From JACJXF01 sp964349045 (GTDB lineage Bacteria > Bacteroidota > Bacteroidia > Bacteroidales > GCA-2748055), in assembly GCA_964349045.1 (NCBI GenBank), contig CAYGFI010000005.1:1-64000 (forward strand): DNA of 64,000 nucleotides, written 5' to 3'. The notes beneath the pieces are model-generated. The model had not been told where the DNA came from. It saw only the letters and a list, made by a program, of their open reading frames with translations, and ran no database searches. This document shows positions 45,601-54,108 of this stretch, piece after piece (position 1 is the stretch's first letter; each line of letters opens with the position of its first letter). A program made the position numbers and the translations under genes.

Positions 45601-45960
45601 ACCCGTTTCATTTGTCTCAACCGGTATTTCACTGCTGCCTTCAATACTGATGGATACATTGGCAAGAGGGATATTGGAATCGGATAATATTATTCCTTTA
45701 ATGGATTTAATTTCCTGACCCTTAGAAGGCTGAATACTTGCAAGCTGTAAAAATGATGCAATAAGCAGGATTTGCACCGGAAGAGTTGCCGATAGAAAAT
45801 GAATCTTCCGGCCCCTGGATTGTTGCTTTCTTTCAAACAAATCAATAACAAAAGAAGAAAGCACTTGAGGGTATAACCTGACTTTTCTATAAATTCCCAA
45901 CATTTTCAGCGAATTTTTAAAGTGATAATAAAAACTTATTATGTCGAAAGGGCTTTTCAT
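42634..45960 (-). CDS. SusC/RagA-family TonB-linked outer membrane transporter
   Basis: An 1108-residue transporter. The N-terminus has about 50 basic residues before the hydrophobic signal segment (VQILLIASFLQLASI), so the true start may be the internal Met20 or later. The regulatory-like domain (IKGIILSDSNIPLANVSISI) and plug motifs QGRVSGMDVVNRSG, IYIVDGIPLINHG-like and TTVIKDPSITAAYGSKASNG are clear. The barrel ends QFIAGIKIGL. It begins 34 bp after the FAS1 gene stop, which points to one operon. Confidence 0.95.
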   Translation of the reverse strand: MKSPFDIISFYYHFKNSLKMLGIYRKVRLYPQVLSSFVIDLFERKQQSRGRKIHFLSATLPVQILLIASFLQLASIQPSKGQEIKSIKGIILSDSNIPLANVSISIEGSSEIPVETNETGEFELASGSGSDWIIISPVDHYKMKRIYLNNRTELKIYLTSGDVVSGDDPVNILSQLIPRRNIITAFTSLNTQDIRHSNAITVDQYMQGRVSGMDVVNRSGMPSSGAITTIRGINSINSSNQPLYIVDGIPLINHGIFNSNLSGFAYNPLLGINPLDISTTTVIKDPSITAAYGSKASNGLILIETLDPSVTQTTIDFDLRSGYSLKPANLIPQMSGEQHRTLMSEVLYSSGKFEETLQKEYPSLFLTPEDDNYIDYQHNTNWQRQIFDNSYFSNVNIKVKGGDEIARYGLSFGYLDSKGIIKNTDYKGYNLRFVSRLNIFTWLKMNAGVSLNYSLSSLKEAATIKETSPIHSSLAKSPLLNPFQYDIDGNLLKILAEVDDIGVSNPLATINNFKARNGNYNFISSLDFESRINKSLIAVSKFSLSYNVLKEQIFMPNHGMEHYYNMEAINVSKSTNNDLRTFYNNTYLSFRKSFGKDHKISSSTGVNIQANQFQLDWGLTKNAHPNDQYTTISDGKDNLREIGGDNRIWNWMSYYEYFLYSFKDRYLFTGSVSLDGSSRVGDNAANTFLISSSPFGFFYSGGLAWRISGEKFLKNVSWLEDLKVRVSMGKTGNDDIGESSATNYYQAVKFRTTVGLYPALLPNEKLTYETVKQINTGVDFALLGNRVNFSFDVFQSKTENMLIFSPVEAYLGYNLRNENSGEMENKGWEFSTFIRMVDMQSFKWDIQANLSTFSNKVTEIKGGSLVTKIQGADIINKIGAPANSFYGFVFKGVYSTNAEANAANLVNDKYIRYKAGDAIYEDRSGPNGTPDGVINSFDKTTIGSSMPDFFGGLTNAFTFKRFRFSTILQFISGNEVFNYIRYLNEQMTGLENQSIAVLNRWQYEGQKTDVPRALWGDPVGNSAFSTRWIEDGSYLRVKNITLSYTIPEQFLAFRNAEFYVSVNNIFTSSRYLGYDPEFGYSFSQIHQGVDYGQSPQPRQFIAGIKIGL

Positions 45961-45993
45961 TCCTGGTTAATGTTTATTCAAAGTAAATTGATT

Positions 45994-47526
45994 TTATTGA
46001 GGAATAAATTCAATATAGTCCAGTGATAGTCCGTTATTAAGAACTTTACCCGGCCCAATATATTCGAACTTAATTCTGGTTTCACCATATTGAGTTAAGT
46101 TTTCAACATAGCAGTCGATTATATTAAAGCCGTTTTTTGTGGCAAACCTCTTTCCGGTGACACTTGTATAAACGTTTTTCATTAAAACATAATAATAATA
46201 GTCAAAATTCTTAACCTTCACATTATTAACATAAATGTTATATATACCTCCCCGATTGGTATTGGTGCCCATTACCATCAGGTATTTTCTGGGGAAGATG
46301 TTATCAATATTAAACTCAACTGTATATATACCCGAATAGCCTTTATCAAAGTTTACGGTTAATACAGTGTCATTGGAAGCAACCGGCACCAGTTCCTTCA
46401 ACGGTGCGTAAGAAGCATTACTTATAATGCTTACATTTCCTAACCAAGCATACCGGTTAACACCAATTTCTTTCAGGAGATCTTCACCCTCAAACCTCAT
46501 CTTTGTGGCAAACAGTGTATCGGGAACAATAAAGTTGGCATAATTATATGCATAGCCGTTGCTGCAAATCGCCTTGTCAGCAACTTCGTATTTGATTATG
46601 ATACTGTCGCCAAGTATGTTTTTCATCTTTATTGTATCCCTCGATGTTTTAATAGTAAATTCAACAGGTTCAACCATATTTTCAAATACACCATATTTAA
46701 GCAGATATGGCATTAAAACCTTTTTTTGCCAGACGATGGAAATATCCCTGTAATCAGTAAAATTTCCACCCAGAGAACCAGCCATGACTGTAAGCGCATT
46801 ATTATAATCCTCTTCTCTTGGGAACACCAGGGTTGCTGTCTTGAATCGAGACTCTTTACTTACAGGAAAAAATTCCTCCTCAAACTTGTTGTATTTTATC
46901 GAAACAGTATCGTAAATAGTATTCCCATCCTCATCAAAATACAATGGCCTGCTTAATTCTTTATCAATGATTATTGAATCCTGGCTATCAATGTAGCTTT
47001 TCAAAACCGGATTAGTAGCTGAAATGTATTCGTAAAGATTGGGTTTAGGAATTGCCACCTGATTCATTTTGAAGTATTTTCCATTAAGGTAGAGGGGACT
47101 TTCAAAATCCAGCACAATATCGTCAAATCTGGCAGGACTAACAGAATTATCAAAAAGAGCAAATTTCTTATTAAAAGTCTCAATTTTTCGTTTTCCCTTA
47201 ACATTTCCCGACTGGATAAAAAAGTTTGAAATATGGTATGCAATATACCCGGCAGTGATGCTGTCCGAGGATGGAAGCTGATTAAATGCATAGTTAGTCG
47301 GAGCAAAAACTGAATAGGTATTACTTTTAAGAAAAAGGGTATCGTATTTATATTTCTTAATATATTGTACGAGAATGGATAAATCCTTATCATTCTGTAA
47401 GGAATCCCAAACATTTGCATTAATAGATGTAACAGTCGTATTATAATGATCTTCCCATTCATTATTAGTACAACCGAAAAGTACACTCAGTAATACAATT
47501 ACTGCTATTCCGATTTTACGTTTCAT
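45994..47526 (-). CDS. FAS1 (fasciclin) lipoprotein with C-terminal beta-sandwich
   Basis: A 510-residue lipoprotein using the ATG at 47526. The lipobox SVLFGCTNNEW supports this start, and the upstream codons overlap the preceding gene. The N-terminal FAS1-type block has TYSVFAPTNYAFNQL and YIAYHISNFF. The last 120 residues (SGIYTVEFNIDNI to LSLDYIEFIPQ) look like a CBM6/35-type sandwich. This suits a surface glycan-binding protein. It is 11 bp downstream of another FAS1 gene and upstream of susC. Confidence 0.75.
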   Translation of the reverse strand: MKRKIGIAVIVLLSVLFGCTNNEWEDHYNTTVTSINANVWDSLQNDKDLSILVQYIKKYKYDTLFLKSNTYSVFAPTNYAFNQLPSSDSITAGYIAYHISNFFIQSGNVKGKRKIETFNKKFALFDNSVSPARFDDIVLDFESPLYLNGKYFKMNQVAIPKPNLYEYISATNPVLKSYIDSQDSIIIDKELSRPLYFDEDGNTIYDTVSIKYNKFEEEFFPVSKESRFKTATLVFPREEDYNNALTVMAGSLGGNFTDYRDISIVWQKKVLMPYLLKYGVFENMVEPVEFTIKTSRDTIKMKNILGDSIIIKYEVADKAICSNGYAYNYANFIVPDTLFATKMRFEGEDLLKEIGVNRYAWLGNVSIISNASYAPLKELVPVASNDTVLTVNFDKGYSGIYTVEFNIDNIFPRKYLMVMGTNTNRGGIYNIYVNNVKVKNFDYYYYVLMKNVYTSVTGKRFATKNGFNIIDCYVENLTQYGETRIKFEYIGPGKVLNNGLSLDYIEFIPQ

Positions 47527-47537
47527 TCTGCTAATAT

Positions 47538-49184
47538 TTATATAGGTTCGAATCGAACATAATCCCACCAAAACAGGCCCGGTATCAGCGATTTAATCTG
47601 GATTGTGTGCTCTGCATACTTTACAAAATTAATAGGGCCCAATTTAACCTCCCTGATAGACCAGTCCGCACTACCGCCGGTAGACAAGTCTACCAGTCCT
47701 CCCATCTTTTTACCATCAATACTTACTTCCACGATAGCATTTAGAGCGTTGAAGATATTAGCACTTAACCAGACAGTATATAATCCCTGCACAATTTTTG
47801 GAACAGTATAGGTAATAGTAAAGTCACCATTAATAAGTAAATAATCGCCATAAACCCCTGAACCGTAAAAATCAGGGTCACTTACAAAGAAAAGATCAGC
47901 ACCTGAATATTTCACATTAAATAAGGACAAAGAATCCTCAATTAAAAACTCATTGTAGGGTTCTGTCCTGAATTTATTAAAAAGGGGTTCTTCATAAAAT
48001 GAAAAATACATATTAGCCCTGGACGGTTGTTTCTGTTCTAAGATCTGATCAATAAAATGAATAACTCCGCTTTGAGTAAGAACATTACTCTCATCATAAT
48101 AAAAACCGATATAATTAATAATAGTAGTATCAAGGCCGTTAATTATCGTATCAAAATTTTGTTTTCCCTTATTGATTGCTATATCGAGTCCTTTTCCGTC
48201 TATCAGGAGCGGAATTTCAGAATAGGTTGTGTAATTAGTGATCACATCCCCAAAATCATCAAGAAATCGGGTATCTGTAAGTATATGGTATCTCAAGTAT
48301 CCATTTAAGGGGTTGGTTATATTCGTGAAATCCGAATTTCCTGGACTGATCAGGTTTGCCAGGTCTTCAAATGAATATATATTCATCCTGTTATAGACAG
48401 AGTCCGGTTCAATCAATATGGTGAATGCACGGGCCACTGTATTCTCATCCTTTGTGTTCAGATCAAGGGTTGTTTTAAGACCGGCTGCATCAATTGCCTC
48501 TTTGAAAATTGAAAACTCCGGATGTTGTTCAATCCAGTCGTAAGTAGTGTAAACTATTGGTATCAGGGTGCTGCTTATAACATTGATATATCCGTTTGAT
48601 AATTCAATATCCTGCAATACCACCGGAGCTTGATTATTGATTTTATAGTAGGAAGTATCAGGTTCGATTACAAAACTAACCGTCAGCCTGTCGCCTGAAA
48701 GAGTATATTCCGGTAATGCACCAAAAGGAAAATCATCAGTACTGATGCTCATATCCACGATGTGGTACCTGCCCAGGATATAAACATAGGCTGTGTCGGC
48801 AAGCAAATCCTCGAGTGAAGTGAATTTTCCGCTCTCCTGGATAAATTTATCAATAGCGGCATTATCGGGAAGAAATAAAGTATAACCGGTGTTGTTTGGA
48901 TTATATGCGCTCAGCATTTTGGAAGCCTTCCCTGTTTCCAGAATTCTCAGAAAACTGGAATACTTTTCCTTGTTAAGAACTATATAATCATAAATAGTTA
49001 ATTTGTCCTGGTCCTCAAAATTTGCAACTACTGGTTCTTTATCACAGGAAAATAGACTTAAAATAATTATTAAAGCAACAAGTGTTTCAAAAATCAAATT
49101 AAGGAGGGATCTCAAATTTAATCCGGCACAACAGCGATCTGTCATACTCTTTTTGTTGAACTGTATTTTTTCGAATTCTATCAT
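47538..49184 (-). CDS. FAS1 (fasciclin) lipoprotein with C-terminal CBM-like module
   Basis: A 548-residue lipoprotein from the ATG at 49184, 13 bp after the susD stop. The lipobox is IILSLFSCDKE. Two FAS1 blocks are visible: TGYTLFLPDNAAIDKFIQ to VISSTLIPIV, and AFTILIEPDSVYN to SGVIHFIDQIL. The C-terminal 130 residues end IPGLFWWDYVRFEPI, like CBM6/35 sandwiches. It is probably a surface glycan-binding or adhesive protein for the same SusC/SusD system. Confidence 0.8.
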   Translation of the reverse strand: MIEFEKIQFNKKSMTDRCCAGLNLRSLLNLIFETLVALIIILSLFSCDKEPVVANFEDQDKLTIYDYIVLNKEKYSSFLRILETGKASKMLSAYNPNNTGYTLFLPDNAAIDKFIQESGKFTSLEDLLADTAYVYILGRYHIVDMSISTDDFPFGALPEYTLSGDRLTVSFVIEPDTSYYKINNQAPVVLQDIELSNGYINVISSTLIPIVYTTYDWIEQHPEFSIFKEAIDAAGLKTTLDLNTKDENTVARAFTILIEPDSVYNRMNIYSFEDLANLISPGNSDFTNITNPLNGYLRYHILTDTRFLDDFGDVITNYTTYSEIPLLIDGKGLDIAINKGKQNFDTIINGLDTTIINYIGFYYDESNVLTQSGVIHFIDQILEQKQPSRANMYFSFYEEPLFNKFRTEPYNEFLIEDSLSLFNVKYSGADLFFVSDPDFYGSGVYGDYLLINGDFTITYTVPKIVQGLYTVWLSANIFNALNAIVEVSIDGKKMGGLVDLSTGGSADWSIREVKLGPINFVKYAEHTIQIKSLIPGLFWWDYVRFEPI

Positions 49185-49197
49185 ATTTTTACAAATC

Positions 49198-50718
49198 CTA
49201 AAAGTTATAATAGGGATTTTGAACAAGGGCTTTATTGCGCTCAAGTTCCGTGTCATAAATAGGCATGTACCAGCCAAGCGGATTATTTAGCTTGGTAGCC
49301 AGGACCCTTTTCTGTGTTGAAGGAACATTTAAAACAATAATTTCAATTAATTTACTTTTACGTTTATAATCATTTCTCCGCCCCATCCTGAGAAGATCGA
49401 ACCATCGTTTACCTTCAAATGCCAATTCCCGTGCGCGTTCATCTAGTATAGCATCTTCAAATGTACTTGCAGAATTTGGCAGATCCAATAATTGAACATT
49501 AGCTCTTTCGCGGATATCATTAAGAATTGCAAGGGCTTCCGGGAATCTGTTAATTTGGGATAATGCTTCAGCTTTCATTAAATAGACATCTGCTAAACGA
49601 TAAATGATCCAGTTTGCGCTGCTTGCCTCTATTCCTGACCTTACTGATTTTCCGTCAGGCCTCTGTCCAACATACTTCCAGATAATATAATTATTCTCGC
49701 CAATTTTGGCAATAGATTTATCCTCTCCGCGGTTGGGCTCCCGTTTTGAGGCTTGCTGAGTAAACTCATTTGCAAAAATTTCAAGAGCCCGTTGACTGGG
49801 ATCATAATTATTACTGTATTGCTGAGTCATTCCATAAATGTGGTTCCTTTGATTTAAAGCATCATCAAAAAAGAATTCGAAAATTGTCTCCTTGCTTACC
49901 GGGTCCGTTTGCGGATAGTAATTTTCAAACCAGTCCGAACCCTCCAGGAGATGATGTTTGTTCAAAGCTATTAAGTTGTTAACCTGGGATATACATGCCT
50001 CGTAATCAGAAGGATCTGAAGAACCCGAGGCTTTCCAAAGGTAGATATCAGCCAGAAGAGCATAAATTGCAGCTTTTGTAGCACGGCTTTTAACTTCCCT
50101 TAATGTTGGATATCCATCAATAGTTGCCCAGTTGATGGATTGTTTCAGATCAATTATCATTTGATCCAGCACATCATCACCATCAGTTTTTGAAAGGTAT
50201 AATTCAGCATCGTCGGTTGATGTTGGCATAAGTACAAGGGGTACATCTCTGAAAACTCTCACCAGGTAAAAATAGGCAAGGCTGCGGAGAAAATAGGCTT
50301 CCGATAAATAACCTTTGAGCTGGTAATCAGAGAAGGTGTTATCTATTTCTTTAACCTGCGGGGCAAAACTTATTACCTCATTGCAGAAATTAATAATCTT
50401 ATAAAAACCAGTCCAGTTACAAAGGCCATTTTCAGGGTAAATATTACTTTCCATGACCTTTTTTTCATCCCCCGATGTATTAAAGTCTGATTTTACCAGG
50501 TCACCGCGTATTTCCCCATAAATAAAAAATAAGTTATCCATTTGCCCAAATGAGGTATACGCTCCCATTAATACAGCCTGAACATCTTCCTTGGTCTTCC
50601 AGAATTCTTCCCTGATGAGCCCCTGAGGTGGAATGAGAGCCATCCAGTCTTCGCATGCAAACTGAACACTTAGTAGGGTTAATATAAGAATTAGCTTCGC
50701 TTTTGTTTTCATCATCAT
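49198..50718 (-). CDS. SusD/RagB-family lipoprotein
   Basis: A 506-residue lipoprotein (LLSVQFACEDWMAL, Cys22). Features are YGEIRGDLVKSDFNTSGDEKKVM, SEAYFLRSLAYFYLVRVFRDVPLVL and DERARELAFEGKRWFDLLRMGRR. It is a SusD partner of the SusC encoded 116 bp upstream. Its N-terminus and the GDL motif resemble the SusD at 40.7 kb, which suggests the two SusC/SusD pairs arose by duplication. Confidence 0.95.
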   Translation of the reverse strand: MMMKTKAKLILILTLLSVQFACEDWMALIPPQGLIREEFWKTKEDVQAVLMGAYTSFGQMDNLFFIYGEIRGDLVKSDFNTSGDEKKVMESNIYPENGLCNWTGFYKIINFCNEVISFAPQVKEIDNTFSDYQLKGYLSEAYFLRSLAYFYLVRVFRDVPLVLMPTSTDDAELYLSKTDGDDVLDQMIIDLKQSINWATIDGYPTLREVKSRATKAAIYALLADIYLWKASGSSDPSDYEACISQVNNLIALNKHHLLEGSDWFENYYPQTDPVSKETIFEFFFDDALNQRNHIYGMTQQYSNNYDPSQRALEIFANEFTQQASKREPNRGEDKSIAKIGENNYIIWKYVGQRPDGKSVRSGIEASSANWIIYRLADVYLMKAEALSQINRFPEALAILNDIRERANVQLLDLPNSASTFEDAILDERARELAFEGKRWFDLLRMGRRNDYKRKSKLIEIIVLNVPSTQKRVLATKLNNPLGWYMPIYDTELERNKALVQNPYYNF

Positions 50719-50834
50719 TTAATATATTTTTTAGCAGCCAGATGGAACAATTATTTTATAAATTTCTTTCATAAAGTCGGTGTTCGAATAACATGTGGGT
50801 TTCATTTTTGCCATTCCTTAAAAGTTCACATTAA

Positions 50835-53800
50835 TTAAAATCCGATTGATGCTGTAAATGTTACCATCCTTGACGGGGGAGTTCTGGCATTATCAACCCC
50901 GATCCAGAACGGGTCGGTAGCATCCTGGCTAACTTCCGGGTCCTGTCCTGAATAATTGGTAAAAGTCATCAGTTTACGTCCGCTTAATGCCAGAGTTAAT
51001 GACCTAAGGTTCAGTTTATTGCATATCGACTGAGGGAGCCTGTATCCGATCATTACATTAAGCAGTCTCAGGTAATCTCCTTTCTCAACATACCGGTCAG
51101 ACCCGAGATTGTTAGCCGGATTATACAAATATGCCCGCGGTAGCATAGCTTTTTCATCCTGCCCCTGGACTCTCCATCTTCGCAATACAGCTTTACTCTG
51201 ATTATTCTTGTCATTCATTCCTTCAGTCGATATGGCTACTCCATTAATAATATCAAAACCGAGGCGATAATGAAAACCGCATGAAACCTCCCAGCTTTTA
51301 TATTTAGCCGAGGTTCCGTAACCGCCAATAAAATCCGGATTGGAGTCCCCAATATAGACCACGTCATTCAGATCGATTTTGCCATCGTGATTTATATCCT
51401 GATACCTGGCATCACCACCTTTGAATTTATAAGTACCGAGGTAAGTCATGGGAATAGGTGAACCATTGTTATCATAAAGAATGTTTCCATCAGCATCACG
51501 TGCCATGGCATCTGCATCGGTCGGATAAACACCTAAATACCTGAATCCGAAGAAGGAACCCATGGCTTGTCCTTGTTCAACCCTTCGGGGATATTCACCG
51601 TTGCCAATGGATGTAGATTTTTCTACATTAAAATTATCAGGAAGCCTGGTAAATGTGTTGATGTTTTGCGAAGAGTTGAAATAAACGGACCACCTGAAAT
51701 CCTTTTTGCGGATAAGTTTAATGTCAAACATCAATTCCCAACCCCTGTTTTCCAGTTCACCTCCATTAAGTAACAGGAGTTTGTCGAAGCCTGATGAACC
51801 TGGAATTGGGTAATCCTTAAATAGAAGGTTTGATGTAGTCTTTTTATAAAGATCACCTTCCAAATACATACGGTCCTTAAACAAATTAAATTCTATGCCA
51901 AGGTCAGTAGAACTAATGCTTTCCCATTTGAGGTTATTCAACTGGATTTGAGTAGGGACAACGGCTGTCAGGTTCATATAACTACTGGGATAAGGAGAAC
52001 CATAAGTGGCAAATCGTGCATAAGGTGAACCAGGTTGACGTCCGGCGGTTCCCCAACTGGCACGCAGCATACTTTCACCCAGAAAGCTAAGACTTTTAAA
52101 AAAGTTTTCATCCGAAAACCTCCACCCAACTGCAACTCCCTTGAAAACACCCCAACGGTTATTTGCTCCAAATGACGAACTTGCATCTGCCCTTGCAATA
52201 GTTTGAAGCATATAGCGATCCTTAAATTTATAGTTTAAATTCATAAGGGCACCTAATTCCCTCGTTTCCTGGGAACCTGTACCGATCCATCCAATCTGAG
52301 GATTAACGGAAGGATCCTGGATATCCGTACTCGGTGACTTAAGACTCTGGACGTACTGGTATTCCCAACCACTCTGAATGGTAACCCAGGTAAGAGCGCC
52401 TGAAAATATATGGTCTTTAGATTTAAAAGGTGAATCAAAAGCAAGCTGTGTTTCGGTATTGATGGCAGAAGAGAGACCGTTGTTTTCATCTGCCCTGTTG
52501 ATCTCCCATTCCAGCCAATCAAGTCCGATTGCATTGTATGGCAGGAAAGAATTTGCCTTATTTCCTGTATATTGGAACGATACAGTTTCCCTGAAAGTAA
52601 TCTTATCCAGGATTTTGTAACGCAGAATAAATGTGTTATTCAGGGAATTACTGAGAACATCATTTTTTCCAAGATTAGCAACAGCAACAGGATTAAAATA
52701 ATTAAATCCACTACCCTGGTAACTGTTAATCGGGTTGAAATATTCACCGGTAAGTTTTCCATCGGCATCATGCTCCCAGATGCTCATATTGGGAGCTTTG
52801 ATATAGGCCATTTCACGAATGTTCATACCCTGTGGCCTGCTATATACTATATAATTACCATCGGTTCTATTATTGGTGTAATTAAACTGTACAGAAAATA
52901 AAAGATTCCTCGAAAGAAAATAGTCGAGGTTAACGCGTGTTGAAAATCGTTTTGAACTGGTATTTATGGTAGTACCCCCTTCATCTACATAACTTAATGA
53001 TGTGAAATACCTTGTTTTCTGCCCCCCTCCTGAGATATTAAAATAATGGTCATTAGTTACAGAATTCTGGGTTATTGCGCCTATCCAGTCAGTATTAGCG
53101 GAGTAGTTGTAAAAATCAACATAATCTTTATCATAGGCAATTTCTGAGGGAACTTTAAAGACCCCGTAGTTATTATGCCATTCTTCAAGCTGAAGCATAA
53201 TATACTCATCGCCATTCAACATTGGGATTGGCGGGGGCTGATAATTAATACTGGTTTTATAGGAGTAATCGAATTGCACTTTTCCAAGGCGTCCTTTAAA
53301 TGTTTCAATAATCAATACCCCGTCTGCTCCCTTTGACCCGTAAACGGCAGTAGAGGCTGCATCCTTTAGTACTTCAATCGATTTAATGTCCTGTAAAGCA
53401 ATATTGACAAGGTTGCCGATATCCTCCGCATCAGCTGAACTCAGATCAAAACTGCCAGGTACGGAAAATTGAGGAATACCGTCAACGACGATCAGTGGTT
53501 TGTTATTTCCCATGGAGCTAATTCCACGGATAACAATCTGTGCCCCGGATCCGGGATCACCGGAAGCGCTGATGATATCAAGTCCGCTGACCTTTCCCTG
53601 CAAGGCATCAGAAGCGGAAGATACGCCCATCTCTTTCATATCCAGCAAATCAACCTTAACAGATGATGAAGCATTATCCCGCTCATCGATATTGGTAAGG
53701 CTGTGACTTGATTTCGCCTTGACAGCAATAACGACTTCCTCCAATTCGAAATTGGTTTCAGCTAAATCAATACTCATAGGTTGTGTCGGATCAGGTATCA

Positions 53801-54065
53801 CCTCCTTAGTTTCATAACCGATAAGGCTGATTTTAAGGATGTTATTAATATTTTTCATTTCAAGAATGAAGTCTCCGTTCACATTACAAATAGTCCCGTT
53901 TATAATACGGTCCTCTTTATCATACTCAATAATGTTTGCACCAATAATACCAAGCTTGTTATTATCGATAACCCTTCCCCTGATTATGACCTTTTGCTGT
54001 GCTATGGCTGTTACAAAACCAAATATTGCAATTATAAGCAGGATAGTTTTTTTGAATTCTTTCAT
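50835..54065 (-). CDS. SusC/RagA-family TonB-linked outer membrane transporter
   Basis: A 1076-residue transporter from the ATG at 54065 (MKEFKKTILLIIAIFGFVTA gives a clean signal). An upstream in-frame ATG at 54128 would overlap the preceding gene. The regulatory-like domain (VIIRGRVIDNNKLGIIGANI) and plug signatures ALQGKVSGLDIISASG, PLIVVDGIPQFSV and IEVLKDAASTAVYGSKGADG are present. The barrel ends MVTFTASIGF. Confidence 0.95.
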   Translation of the reverse strand: MKEFKKTILLIIAIFGFVTAIAQQKVIIRGRVIDNNKLGIIGANIIEYDKEDRIINGTICNVNGDFILEMKNINNILKISLIGYETKEVIPDPTQPMSIDLAETNFELEEVVIAVKAKSSHSLTNIDERDNASSSVKVDLLDMKEMGVSSASDALQGKVSGLDIISASGDPGSGAQIVIRGISSMGNNKPLIVVDGIPQFSVPGSFDLSSADAEDIGNLVNIALQDIKSIEVLKDAASTAVYGSKGADGVLIIETFKGRLGKVQFDYSYKTSINYQPPPIPMLNGDEYIMLQLEEWHNNYGVFKVPSEIAYDKDYVDFYNYSANTDWIGAITQNSVTNDHYFNISGGGQKTRYFTSLSYVDEGGTTINTSSKRFSTRVNLDYFLSRNLLFSVQFNYTNNRTDGNYIVYSRPQGMNIREMAYIKAPNMSIWEHDADGKLTGEYFNPINSYQGSGFNYFNPVAVANLGKNDVLSNSLNNTFILRYKILDKITFRETVSFQYTGNKANSFLPYNAIGLDWLEWEINRADENNGLSSAINTETQLAFDSPFKSKDHIFSGALTWVTIQSGWEYQYVQSLKSPSTDIQDPSVNPQIGWIGTGSQETRELGALMNLNYKFKDRYMLQTIARADASSSFGANNRWGVFKGVAVGWRFSDENFFKSLSFLGESMLRASWGTAGRQPGSPYARFATYGSPYPSSYMNLTAVVPTQIQLNNLKWESISSTDLGIEFNLFKDRMYLEGDLYKKTTSNLLFKDYPIPGSSGFDKLLLLNGGELENRGWELMFDIKLIRKKDFRWSVYFNSSQNINTFTRLPDNFNVEKSTSIGNGEYPRRVEQGQAMGSFFGFRYLGVYPTDADAMARDADGNILYDNNGSPIPMTYLGTYKFKGGDARYQDINHDGKIDLNDVVYIGDSNPDFIGGYGTSAKYKSWEVSCGFHYRLGFDIINGVAISTEGMNDKNNQSKAVLRRWRVQGQDEKAMLPRAYLYNPANNLGSDRYVEKGDYLRLLNVMIGYRLPQSICNKLNLRSLTLALSGRKLMTFTNYSGQDPEVSQDATDPFWIGVDNARTPPSRMVTFTASIGF

Positions 54066-54108
54066 TTCGTTCACAAATCTTAGTTTAATAATCAATTTAT
54101 CGAACAAA

